Source: Stomorhina lunata (Eukaryota > Arthropoda > Insecta > Diptera > Rhiniidae). From it: DNA of 64,000 nucleotides. The DNA lies in assembly GCA_933228675.1 (NCBI GenBank), contig OW121741.1:132011290-132075289 (forward strand). The letters are read 5' to 3'. The notes under the pieces were generated by a model that saw nothing but the letters and a program-made list of their open reading frames with translations, was not told the origin of the DNA and made no database searches. This document shows positions 23,400 to 34,079 of the stretch, in pieces. Both the position numbers and the translations under genes were made by a program. The stretch's first letter is position 1. Each line of letters opens with the position of its first letter.

Positions 23400-25500
23400 A
23401 ATCATTACCACCCCAAAATATAATCTGATATGTTAGCCTTATAACGATATATAAATTATATGCATATTATTGCATATTAAGCCCAAAATCAATAAAAAGT
23501 AACATGATCTAAATTAAAGAAATTTAGTCTTTTGTAAGTAATAAAACTTTTTATAAGTTTTGTACTGAAAACCTGTTTTGTACTGAAAACCTGTATCTCA
23601 ATTTAATGCTTGATATAGTAGCTTTATTAAGATATATAAAAAATGTGCATATCTTTGCATATTTTGCCTGAAATCAATAAAAACGTAACATTCAAAATTA
23701 AACAATTTTAGTTTGTTTTTTTTTTTTTTTCAAGTAATGAAAATATACACAAGTTTCTATAGAATAACACTTTTTGTACTGAAAATCTGTAGAGAAAAAA
23801 TGTATCTCAAATTAAAGTCTGATGCGGTAGTTTTATAACGATATAAAAATAATCTGCATATCTTTGCATATTTAGGCTAAACTCAATAAAAGTAACATCA
23901 TCCAAATTGAAGACATTTTGGTTTTTTTAATATAACTTTTTATACTGAAAACCTGTAATTAAAGTCTGATGTGGTAGCCTTATAACGATATAAAAATAAT
24001 GTGCATATCTGTGCATATTTAGCTTAAAATCAATAAAAAGTTCCATAGATTAGATACAAATTTTGGTTTCACACGACTTAAGTCCATAAAACTATTACTA
24101 CTTCCAAAATAAAGTCTGATTCGTTAGCCTTATAACGATATATAAGTTATATGCATATCTTTGCATATTTAGCCCAAAAGCAATAAAAAAGTAACATGAT
24201 CTAAATTAAAGTTTTTTTTTTCTGTAAGTAATAAAACTTTATACAAGTTTCTCTAGAATATAACTTTTGTACTGAAAATCTGTAGAAGATAAATGTTTCT
24301 CAAACTAAAGTCAGATGCGGTGGCCTCATAACGATATACAAATTATGTGCATATGTTTGCATATTTTGCCTAAAATTAATAAAAACGTAATATTCAAAAT
24401 TAAACAATTTTAGTTTCTTTTTTTTTTGAAGTAATTAAAATATACACAAGTTTCTGTAGAATAACACTTTTTGTACTGAAAACCCGAAGAGGAAATATTA
24501 TCTCAATTTAAAGTCTGATGCTGTAGCCTTATAACAATATAAAAATAATCTGCATATCTTTGCATATTTAGCCTAAAATCAATAAAAAGTAACATCATCC
24601 AAATTAAAGACATTTTGTTTTTTTTTTAATATAACTTTTTATACTGAAAACCTGAAGAGGAAAAATTTATCTTATATTAAAGTCTGATGTGGTAGCCTTA
24701 TAACGATATAAAAATAATTTGCATATCTGTGCTTATTTAGCTTAAAATCAATAAAAAGTTCCATAGATTAGATAAAAATTTTGGTTTCACACGACTTATG
24801 TCCATAAAACTATTACTACCACAAAATATGGTCTATATATATGTATATTCGTTAGCATTATAACGATATATAAGTTAAATGCATATCTTTGCATATTTAG
24901 CCCAAAACTAATAAAAAGTAAAGATTTTTTTTTGAAAGTAATAATATTTTTACAAGTTTTTGTAGAATAAAACTTTTTGTTTTGAAATTCTGTAGAAGAT
25001 AAATGTATCTCAAACTAAAGTCAAATGCGGTAGCCTTAAAACGATATAAAAATTATGTGCATATCATTGCATATTTAGCTTAAAATCAATAAAAAGGTAA
25101 CTTTTTCTAAAATTAAACAATTTTTCTTCTTGCTTTTTGGAAGTAATACAAATGTACACAAGTTTCTGTAGAATATAACTTTTTGTATTGAAAACCTGCA
25201 GAGGAAACATTTATCTCAAATTAAAGTCTGCTGCAATAGCTTTATAACGATATAAAAATAATGTGCATATCTTTGCATATTTAGGCTAAAATCAATAAAA
25301 AGTAACATCATTCAAATTTAAAACATTTGTTTTTTTAAGATAACTTTTTGTACTGAAAACCTCTAGAAGAGAAAAGTATTTTAAATTAAAGTCTGCTGTG
25401 GTAGCCTTATAACGATATAAAAATAATGTGCATATCTTTGCATATTTAGCTTAAAATCAATAAAAAGTTCTATAGATCACACACAAATTTTGGTTTCGTA
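23400..25500 (+). repeat. ~180-bp satellite, forward array (about 12 copies)
   Basis: Each unit carries TTATAACGATATAAAAAT, GTGCATATCTTTGCATATTT, AGCCTAAAATCAATAAAAAG and a T-rich linker followed by TTTTTGTACTGAAAACCTGT. The GCATATcTTTGCATATTT core occurs about 12 times at 140-215 bp spacing. Units are 70-90% alike by eye. Inverse-orientation copies lie at 26.8-30.0 kb. Confidence 0.9.
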
Positions 25501-26810
25501 CGATATAAGGGCAATTTTGTTCCTAATCCATTAATATATTTTATAGTAAAGTTAGGCAAGTCGTTTTTTTAGATATGGTAAGCTATCTAGGACCACCTAT
25601 TATATCTTAAATATTTATCTTTACTGTTGACCAGTGTACTTAACAAGATTATGTGCAATTATTTGATTCTATTGAAACAACTAAATTTTTGGCATCTTTT
25701 ATTTTTCATTACGTTACACTAATTCAAAAATATTAATTGCAAAAATTTCATTACATCTTCATTAAATCAATAATTCTCAATTATGGAGCCATAAAATTAA
25801 ACAAATAGATATACAGCCACTTCCTTTAATAGCCTCCTCATACAGATATACTATATTTTATAAATCTAATTGTAAGTTTATTATTTATTTTTATAAAAAA
25901 AAATATTGTTGCATTTGTTTTCTTTTTATTAGTTTATTTACGATGTTATTTTTAATTTTCATTGCTTATTTGTTTTTTCTGATTTTTTTCAATAATTTCT
26001 CAAATGTTTTGATACTTATTTATACTTGAGTTTTTATATTTATGATGATATAGAAGAATTCTATGGTATAAAATTTTTATAGTTTATAAATATAATAAAT
26101 GCAGCCTAGGCGCTATTATTCGTAATTAGTCCATAATTATCTTTAAGAATTTTTTACTACTTTATATTCATTCACTCAATCACTCACATGCGAGTAGTTC
26201 ATCCAATGCAACTGAATACGAGTACTACAAGATTCTATATCTATTTAAGTATAAGTGGGTCACTCACATTCATAACAAGTCCATGTGTAGAGGATTGTAG
26301 TAGAAATATATAAATGGAAATTTATATTTCCTTGGCTTTTAAATATGTATACAAGATTTTCTCTTCTTCGTTTTAGTATTGACTTAGTTCTAGATTTTGT
26401 GCTAAATTTCCAATGACTGACTATCAGGCTGCATTGGATTAAGTAATTATGGCCACGCCACCAACAGATTGTTCTACATGACTGAGAGTGACTTTATAGA
26501 TATTCCTATAAATTGATGTAATTATTTATTTTTATGACTATTTATATGTAAGTAAAATAAGATGTTTTATAAATGCGTAAATAATTATGTTAAAGAAACT
26601 AAAGCGTATATTAAATGTTTAAAAATGGTTGTGCATTAGTCATAAATTCTGTTAAAAAGATAAAAAATTAGAATATGAACTAAGAAAATAGAGCAGGAGT
26701 TATCTTTTTGAAAACATTACAACTTTATTTTTCAAAAATATGTCTTAAATAAAGAAATTTTTATACATTCTGGGGTTTTTTACATTTTTTATTTTCAAAA
26801 TTTCTTTGAC
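25501..26810. other. Unique AT-rich spacer between inverted arrays
   Basis: No gene or repeat recognised. Together with the flanking arrays it forms the central spacer of a very large imperfect inverted repeat. Confidence 0.55.
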
Positions 26811-27149
26811 TTAATCATGTTACTTTTTATTTATTTTTGGCTAAATATGCAAAAATATGCACATTATTTTCATGTCGTTATAAGGCAACCACATCTATAA
26901 TTAATTTGAGATACATTTACCTTCTACAGTTGTAAGTACAAAAAGTTATATTCTTTACAAACTTGCGTATAGTTTCATTTTTGACAAAAATAAAATTTCT
27001 TTAATTTAGAAACATGCCCAGCAAAACTTTGGTAACGGCAAGTACTCTGGTAACTGGTTATCTTGTAATGACTACAACATACCCTCCGAATAACTAATAA
27101 GTTATTACATAACTACTTATTTGTAATTAAAATGATAAGTTGAACTAAA

Positions 27150-27170
27150 ATGGGTTCAAATCCCACCAAG
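27150..27170 (+). pseudogene. tRNA T-arm-like fragment
   Basis: TGGGTTCAAATCCCACCA forms a 4 bp T-stem with a canonical TTCAAAT loop followed by CCA. No upstream A box or other arms are convincing, so this is at most a 3' tRNA or SINE fragment. Confidence 0.35.
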
Positions 27171-27499
27171 AGCAACAATTTTTTTTAATTTTTTTTTATT
27201 AAAAATGTATTTTTAAATGATTTTTGAATTTTAAAAACATAAATATTACCTTCTGTAAAAAAAATTTTGGAAAACTAACTCACGGTAATGAAAAAATACT
27301 ATCATGAGCAAATTTTGATTATGTAGGCTACATACCTATTGGATACCAAGCAACGGTTCTGCTTGGTCTTAACTTGGTAAGCATAGACTTATCTTGGTTA
27401 TCCTTTATTTTAACTGTGGATACTGACCTCCTAGTGACATCAGTCAAAGAACTACGTTACATAGTGAGCTAACATGTACCGCGAGTTGTTCAATAAGAA

Positions 27500-27625
27500 C
27501 GATAAAAAATGGGATGGAAAGACCAAGTAGAGGAAAATTTTTCACAACTTGGCCTATAAAATTGAAGAATATTCGCACAAGATCGATGAAAATAGGTTGT
27601 ATCTATAGGCCATTTAATTAAGTGA
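27500..27625 (+). pseudogene. Diverged LINE 3' end relic
   Basis: GATGGAAAGACCAAGTAG, CACAAGATCGATGAAAATAG and GGCCATTTAATTAAGTGAG follow in the same order and spacing as in the LINE copy at 33183-33609. Many substitutions and no open frame remain. It lies inside the 27.0-28.2 kb TIR element, so it predates or rode with it. Confidence 0.7.
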
Positions 27626-27873
27626 GAGCCAATATTATATAAAAACGTATACAAAAAGGGAAGATTTAAATTGTTTAAGTTTTAAAATAATTAAAAAAAA
27701 ACTTCTTTTTTGTTTATTAAATGCATTAAACATTTACAAAAAATCGTATAGAAATATGTTTCCAAAAATAACAACAAAGCAAAAAAAGCAGGGAAAAACA
27801 AAGTTATTGTCACATGATTTTGGATCTAAAAAAAAATTGTATATATTAATTATAAGCTGCTAATTTTTCAATA

Positions 27874-27945
27874 TATGAAGTAGCTCAGTGGAAGAGTCTC
27901 CGCCTAGCAGACGTAGGGGTCTGGGTTCGAGCCCCCATGGGATCA
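27874..27945 (+). pseudogene. tRNA-like relic, Ala(AGC)-like loop
   Basis: TAGCTCAGTGGAAGAG matches an A box/D-arm, and GGGTTCGAGCCCCC matches a B box/T-arm. The loop CTAGCAG between them would place AGC as anticodon. The acceptor stem does not pair and the anticodon stem is poor. It shares TCCGCCTAGCA with the relic at 32.8 kb, suggesting a common tRNA-derived SINE. A-rich sequence follows. Confidence 0.5.
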
Positions 27946-30639
27946 TAAAAAAAATTTGTAATTCATTTAAAAATATATTTTTTTAAATAAAACAACAACA
28001 AAATAAGTTGTTGTTGTTATCCAATTGCTTACCCAAGTCATTACTTTTCTGCAATTGGTAAGTACTTGCCTCCAATGACATCCCCATGTTTATGTAATGA
28101 CTTAAACAGTGAATGAGTAAGTAGTTCGTGTTCAATAGCTTAGCTGTTTAACCAATTATTTGGTAATAAAAAGTTTTGCTGGGTGTGTATAAAAAAAATG
28201 TCTTTAATTTAGATTATGCTACTTTTTGTAATTTTGTTGAGGCTAAACTTGCAAAGATATGCACAATATTTTTATATAGTTATAAGACTAACACATCAGA
28301 CTTTAATTTGAGAAACATTTCTCTTCTACAGGTTTTTAGTACAAAAGTTATATCTGACAGAAGCTTGTGTATATTTTTATTTTTTATAAAAAAAAAAATT
28401 AACCAGAAAATAAAATTTCTTTAATTTAGATCTAGTTACTTTTTATTGATTTTAGGCTATAAATGCAAAGATATGCATATTAATTATATATCATTATAAG
28501 GCTAACGCATTAGACTTTTATTTGAGATACATTTGTCTTCTACAGGTTTTCAATACAAAAAGTTATGTTCTACACAAACTGTGTAAGTTTTATTACTTAA
28601 AACAAAGTTATTGATAAAAAAATAAAATTTCTTTATATTAGATTATATTACATTTGATTGATTTTAGGCTAAATATGCAAAGATATGCACATTATTTATA
28701 TATCGTTGTAAGGCTGACGCATCAGACTTTAGTTTGAGGTACATTTTTCTTCTTTATATTTTCAGTGCAAAAACTTATGTTCTATATAAACAAAATAAAA
28801 TTTCTTTAATTTAGATGATAAAACCTTTAAGTGATTTTAGGCTGATATGAAGATTTTTTAGGCTGATATGAAGATTTTGAATAAATCGCTTTACAATTTT
28901 GACTTGGCTTTTGGTTTAATATGAAATAAAAGCTAAGACCTCACTTTTTATCAATTTAATGCTAAATATGCAAAGATATGCACATTATTTATGTGTCGTT
29001 ATAAAGCCAACTCCTCAGACTTTAGACTGAAATACATTTTTGTCTTATAGATTTTTAACAGAAAAAGTTTCATGCTACAGAATCGTGTTTTTGGTTTTAA
29101 TGCACAGAAAAAAGTAGCTTATGGCAAAATAAATACATTCAAAAAAAGTTAGGTTAAATATGCAAATATATGCAGATGTTTTATATACCATTAAATAGCC
29201 AAGGCTTCACTTTATCCAAATATTAGGCTAAATATGCAAATTTTGTATAACTCTTTATAATGCCAACACCTCCGACTTTAGTCTGAAATACGTTTTTCTC
29301 CTAAAGGTTTTTCATAGAAAAAGTTATAAGCTACAGAATCGTGTCTTAAGTTTAAATACTTAAAAAAAAGTAATGGAAAACAAAATTAAAATATTCAAAA
29401 AATTTTGGCTAAATATATAAACGGTTTCTATACCATTAAATAGCTAAGACCACACATTTTTTGCCAATTTAGGCTTTATGTGCAAAGATATGCAAATATG
29501 TTATAAATCGTAATAAAGCCAACATCTAAGACTTTAATCTGAGATACATTTTTTTTCTAAAGGATCTTAATAAAAAAAGTTATCTAATACAGAATCTTTA
29601 GTCTTGTTTAAATAAATAGAAAAAAGTAACTAAACAGAAAAAGTATTCAAACTATTTTAGTTAAAAATGGCTAAATATGCAAAAATATGCAGCTGCTTAA
29701 TATACCATTATAAAGCTAAGACCTCAGACTTTAAGATGATTTAAATGTTTGTCTATATGTTAACAATAAATAAACAAGTCTTACATGAAACTGACTCAAT
29801 TCCTATTTTCTCAAAAAAAGAGTTTTTGAGAATGCTCATTTACTCATTTATGATTTTAGACAAAATTTGCGAACATATGCAAATGATATATATAATGTTG
29901 TAAAGCTAAGATCTCTGATTTCAATTTGTTATACATTTGCGATGAAAATTTGTCAACTAAAAAAGTAATGTCCTGCTAAAACTTGTTACAATTGTTATTT
30001 TTCACAAACAAGTAAATTTTGGATAGAAAGAATTTTAATTATTTTATTATATTACTAAAAAAACTTTCTGATAGAAATCAACTTAACGTGAGCCTATATT
30101 CAAAACCGACTATGAACCAAATAAAAAAATTTTAAGAAGAGGCAAAAAAGTGTTCTATATCCGAAAAACTTTAATAGAAGTCAATATTTCCTCTTCAATA
30201 TATTTAAGCCAGATTTCTTCCATCTCATATATTTAACAGATTTCTTCCATCTGATTTTTATTACATGAGATGCTCTTTTATAAAAGAGTAGTTTTCCAAT
30301 AAAAAGTGTTTACAAATAAAAATGGTTCATAGGCTCACGATAAGCTCTTTTTCGAAATTCTCTTTTATTAGATCATGTCACACTTAAATAAATGACTTTT
30401 GGCCTATAATGCAAATATATGCAGACGATCTATATATTGATGTAAAGCTAAGAACTTATACTTTAATTTAATATAAATTTTAGTCTATAACTTGTCAATT
30501 GCAAAAGTTATGTCCTGTATAATATTGTATTAATGATTATTTTGCATAAAAAAAGAAAAAAATCCGAAAATATTTTCAATATTGATTTTAATAATTACTA
30601 AACAAAATCGTTAAAAACGCGGAAAAGTATTAAAAAGGT

Positions 30640-30870
30640 CAACATTTACTACTTTAGCCAGAACTAAATAGGTATGACTTAGGGGTTTACAACCGATGTT
30701 TGTTATAAGGTTCAGAATTGTCCTAGTATTGGCATGACAGGTGTCTTCATAAGCACTCCACAGACAATCCTGGACATCATGCTGCTTTTCTTTGCCATAG
30801 AAGGGACATACTAAGGTATTGTTGACCTAGAATTTGAGCTCTGTCTAGATGAGATGATGGACTAAACTTT
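30640..30870 (+). pseudogene. Degenerate LINE ORF2, RT-RNase H linker
   Basis: The frame from about 30722 reads IGMTGVFISTPQTILDIMLL, resembling the conserved linker (GITGxxRSTPTxxLExxL) between reverse transcriptase and RNase H in Jockey/R1-type non-LTR retrotransposon polyproteins. Flanking frames are broken. The call rests on this one motif and on RNase-H-tail similarity at 31.37-31.66 kb. Confidence 0.45.
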
Positions 30871-31275
30871 TATTTCTGCTCGAAAAAATAAGAGTCAAAA
30901 AATAATTTTTATTCATGAACGAAATAATAAAAGTTAAAAATAACTGTTATTTTTGCTCGAAAAATAAAAGTTTAAAAATATTTTTTTTTTTGCTCGAAAA
31001 AATAAAAGTTAAAAATTACTGTTATTTTTGCTCAAAAAAATAAAAATAAAAAAATAACTGTAATTTTTTGTCTAAAAAATAAAAATCAGATTTTTAAAAA
31101 TAACTGTTATTTTTGCTCGAAAAATAAAAGTTTAAAAATATTTTTTTTTTTTGCTCGAAAAAATAAAAGTTAAAAATAACTGTTATTTTTGCTCAAAAAA
31201 ATAAAAATAAAAAAATAACTGTTATTTTTTTTTCTAAAAAATAAAAATCAGATTTTTAAAAATTATCGCATTTTA
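30870..31275. repeat. TTTGCTCGAAAAATAAAAG tandem array
   Basis: Imperfect repeats of TTTTTGCTCGAAAAATAAAA and AAAATAACTGTTATTT. A ~155 bp block (30945-31100) is repeated almost exactly at 31103-31265. AAATAACTGTTATTT is palindromic. The array splits the LINE relic. Confidence 0.85.
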
Positions 31276-31369
31276 TGAAAATTTGGTCCAAGACTATCAA
31301 AATGGTGTACTTAGTTTTATTCTCCGACATTTCCTTGCGGTTGCTTTTTTTAATCAAAAATTAAAAAAT

Positions 31370-31660
31370 AACAGTTATTTTCGGTCCCTGTGGATTAATG
31401 AGAAAACTACAAGAGCTTGGTGGAATATGATTGGTCTTTCGAGTATCTAGGGTCCCAAAGACCAAATTTTGTTAGATTTGTGTAGAACATACTTATGATA
31501 AGGCTAATAAGCTTCAAACTCTGGGATGAAAAGGTGTGCTGGAGGAACCTTTGATATGTATATGCAGACTCTGTGTAGGTGGGGATATATTAGAAGAGGT
31601 TTAACATTCCTAGAACATATGCTTTCAAGTCGCAAACTAATTTATTTTAACAATTTCTTC
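31370..31660 (+). pseudogene. Degenerate LINE RNase H / C-terminal relic
   Basis: Scraps such as NEKTTRAWWNMIGLS and LCRWGYI...LEHML, in shifting frames with stops, recall the region after RNase H and the terminal zinc-knuckle (CxxCxxxxET..H) of Jockey/R1-type elements. It would continue the 30.64-30.87 kb relic. Low certainty because no frame is open. Confidence 0.3.
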
Positions 31661-32800
31661 TTATATGCTTCTCATTAAGTTATCTTTTTTTTAATATTTC
31701 TTATTCTCTATACGAAAGATTTAGAATAAAACTACAGAGTGGCTGATAAAATTTGTCGCATTAAGAAACTCAAATTAGATTTTGTAAAGTTTATGTTATC
31801 TATTTTGTATGTAATTTAGTTGAAAAATATTAAGTACATTTTTATTAAAATATTTCTTGAAGTTTTGAAAATTATTGAATTCAAATGGCCTCAACCATTG
31901 GTGACATTAGCCACCCTTTATTAGGCCTTCGAGTGCAGATGACAAATTAGAGTAGCCTATGTTCCATCTGGATTCAAAAAACAAGTTCCATTATTTATCT
32001 TAAATTTAATGTTTCCAAAATCTAATTTGAGTAAACAAAAATTTGTATTGTTTAACGTTATTCATCGTTTATAAGCTAAATATGCAAAAATATGCACATT
32101 ATTTAAATACTTTTATAAAGCCTAGATCTTCTACTTTAATTTTACATAAATCTTTCCCCTAGAAGTAATTAGTAACAATAGTTATATACTAACAAAATTC
32201 ATAGATGAAGCTAAAAAATTAACTTATCCTCAATCCCTTGGCTTTAAACTGATTTTCTATTTCTATTAAATATATTTTAAAAAGGTTAATTAATTACTCT
32301 TAACTGTTATAATATCTTTAATATCCCCCCGAAACATGTTTTTAATTGTAACTTTTGTTCTGTTTAAGCAGAAGATATCTGTTTAAAAAAGCCCTACAAT
32401 TTACTATAACCAAACAATAACCAATCATCCTTAAATACTTACTTTTTTTGCTAAAACATCAACCAAAAGCCATTTATAAAAATAAATAATCTGGGAGATT
32501 TGTTTGTATTTCGTTTATATTTTATTTATTTCCATTTTATGGCTAAACCCCAAAATTACCTTTAAACCGTAATAGGAATAATGTTTGGATTTGAACGTTG
32601 TTTGTGTTTTTTTTTTTTGTGTAGTCGATGTTAGAAGGAATTGGAGGGTATATTGAGTTAGTCGTTAGGTTTGTAATACATATAATAAAGTAATGTTACA
32701 AAAAGTTTTGAATTCATTTGAATCCGGAGTTAAAGTTGAGATCACATACTCTTAAGCATCTCTTGAAAACGAAGAGGAATTCGATGAAGAACTTACCTTT
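31661..32800. other. Unique AT-rich DNA
   Basis: Apart from one old satellite monomer at 32070-32150, nothing is recognised. Confidence 0.5.
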
Positions 32801-32810
32801 TATGTGAACT

Positions 32811-32880
32811 GCCGTGGTATAGAAGGTTAGCCATCCGCCTAGCATACCAGAGGTCCCAAGTTCGATCCCCAGACCCACTT
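32811..32880 (+). pseudogene. tRNA-like relic, sister of the 27.9 kb copy
   Basis: TCCGCCTAGCATACCAGAGG then TCCCAAGTTCGATCCCCAGA, with a B-box-like AGTTCGATCCCC and an A-box-like GTGGTATAGAAGGTTAG. Stems are imperfect. TCCGCCTAGCA is shared with 27901-27910. An A-rich tract follows, as in SINEs. Confidence 0.45.
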
Positions 32881-33171
32881 GAAAAACTTAAATTTTCAAA
32901 AAAAAAAGTGGTTCATCTCATAACTAAGGCTAGTAATAAAACAAGTAAGAAAGAGCTATAGTCGGTCAAGCCCGACCATTCGATACCCTTCACCACTAAG
33001 GTCAAAGGTGTTCTTTTTCCGGTATAAAGACAAATATTTGCTAAATTTTGTCATCATTTTCATCAAACATTTTCTCAAAACTTATATATACTTATAAGCT
33101 GTTTCTGTCGTTTAAACTTATATGCGAGCTAGGGTAAAATGTGGACCGATTATCTCGAAATTTGGCGAATT

Positions 33172-33182
33172 GATTACAGCTG
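33172..33182. repeat. Target site duplication, left copy
   Basis: GATTACAGCTG at 33172-33182 recurs exactly at 33610-33620. Other family copies have a single such site. Confidence 0.9.
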
Positions 33183-33555
33183 GGCACTTGCACAGACATA
33201 TGAAGCTATCCTTGGAGTATTTGAGAGGAAAATTCTACGAAGAATCATTGGACCAGTCTGCGTCAACAATGAGTATCGACATCGAATGAACCATGAGCTG
33301 TATGAGTTATACGCTGACATCGACATAGTAAAACGCATTAAGCAACAGCGTCTGCGTTGGTTAGGACATGTTGTGCGAATGGATGAAAATACTCCGGCAA
33401 GAAAAGTCTTCGATAATGATCCAGAGGGAACGCGTAGAAGAGGGCGTCCAAAACTTCGATGGAAAGACCAAGTAGAAGAAAATCTTTTGAAACTTGGTAT
33501 ACGAAATTGGAGAATATGCACACAAGATAGAGGTGCTTGGAATTCTAAAATATGA
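33183..33555 (+). pseudogene. C-terminal fragment of a LINE reverse transcriptase
   Basis: The frame stays open to TGA at 33553-33555. The apparent ATG at 33139 lies in the host mini-me-like element, so the first ~15 codons are not LINE. The fragment contains FERKILRRIIGP, QQRLRWLGHVVRMDE, RGRPKLRWKDQVEENL and a final RDRxxW-like segment (QDRGAWNSKI). These are the hallmark thumb/C-terminal segments found after the RT domain in insect endonuclease-reverse transcriptase proteins. The catalytic RT motifs and the endonuclease are absent because of 5' truncation, so it is inert. No stop codon or frameshift has accumulated, which suggests a recent insertion. A much older copy of the same 3' end lies at 27.5 kb. 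Confidence 0.85.
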
Positions 33556-33609
33556 TCGGCCTTTGACCTAAACAGGTTGTAATTACAGGCCATTTAAGTA
33601 AGTAAGTAA
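33183..33609 (+). mobile_element. 5'-truncated non-LTR retrotransposon (LINE) insertion
   Basis: The 427 bp insert is flanked by an 11 bp duplication. It holds the last ~124 codons of a reverse-transcriptase polyprotein, ~40 bp of 3' UTR and a (TAAG)4 tail (33595-33610). 5' truncation, duplicated target and a short tandem tail are the marks of target-primed reverse transcription. A simple-repeat tail suggests an RTE/CR1-like clade; the clade is unproven. Confidence 0.9.
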
Positions 33610-33620
33610 GATTACAGCTG
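33610..33620. repeat. Target site duplication, right copy
   Basis: Identical to 33172-33182 (GATTACAGCTG). Confidence 0.9.
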
Positions 33621-34079
33621 TTACAAAAATTAACTTAAAATTCGCATTATCTTCAGATTTACTAGCGTTTTAGTGAGTTTTGTCTTATTTAGTGCGTTTT
33701 GACAGAAGAGTTTGTATGGGAGCTATGGTCAAATGAGGATCGATTTCAACGAAATTTGGTACAGCGATTTATGGGAGGTACCATAAATAATAGACCGATT
33801 TTGACGAATTTCAATAGCCATGGTCCTATTATCAGAAAAATTATTTGTGACAAATTTTATCAAATTATCTTTAGAATTGCGAGCCAGCCAGCCAGCCAGC
33901 CAGCCAGACGGACGGACATCGCTAAATCGACTCAGATAGTGATTCTAAGCCTATTGGTATACTAAAAGATGGGTCTAAGACAAATATTTCTATGAGTTAC
34001 ATACATCAGCACAAACTTTTAATATACTATTTGTCGTTCGAAGCCGGAGTTAAAACGTACTGGCCTTTCAATGAGTCTA

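Larger units (their letters stand above)
27017..28183. mobile_element. TIR-flanked element inserted in the satellite
   Basis: The left end CCCAGCAAAACTTTGGTAAC matches the complement of the right end AAAGTTTTGCTGGG (28170-28183), giving ~14 bp inverted repeats. TCTTTAATTTAGA lies on both sides (left ~26998-27010, right ~28202-28214), part of the host satellite unit and possibly target duplication. The interior shares GTAATGACT and related blocks between the two ends and holds a tRNA T-arm-like piece, a LINE 3' relic and a tRNA-like relic. No transposase is present. Superfamily unknown. Confidence 0.6.
26811..30000 (-). repeat. ~190-bp satellite, reverse array
   Basis: Complement of the 23.4-25.5 kb unit: GTTACTTTTTATTGATTTTA, GGCTAAATATGCAAAGATAT, GCACATTATTT and TCGTTATAAGGC. 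Copies are seen near 26850, 28240, 28460, 28680, 28970, 29170, 29230, 29490, 29690 and 29880; divergence rises rightwards. Outliers remain at 30400-30480 and 32070-32150. The array is interrupted by the TIR element at 27017-28183. The 82-codon frame at 28176-28424 is a chance frame. Confidence 0.88.
32940..34027 (-). mobile_element. mini-me-like element, copy 3, split by a LINE
   Basis: A minus-strand copy from AAAGAGCTATAGTCGGTCAA and CCCGACCATTCGATACCCTT to CAGCACAAACTTTTAATATA. The microsatellite is (GCCA)n at 33882-33905 running into GACGGACGGACATCGCTAAA. Removing the 33183-33620 insertion restores colinearity with copies 1, 2 and 4. Confidence 0.8.

Noticed and set aside
27874..27945. 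Functional tRNA-Ala(AGC)
   Set aside because: A and B boxes and the loop fit, but the acceptor stem does not pair and the anticodon stem is poor. Called as a relic instead.
33174..33593. Minus-strand frames of 139 and 61 codons
   Set aside because: Antisense shadows of the LINE fragment, whose plus-strand frame shows the conserved RT C-terminal motifs.
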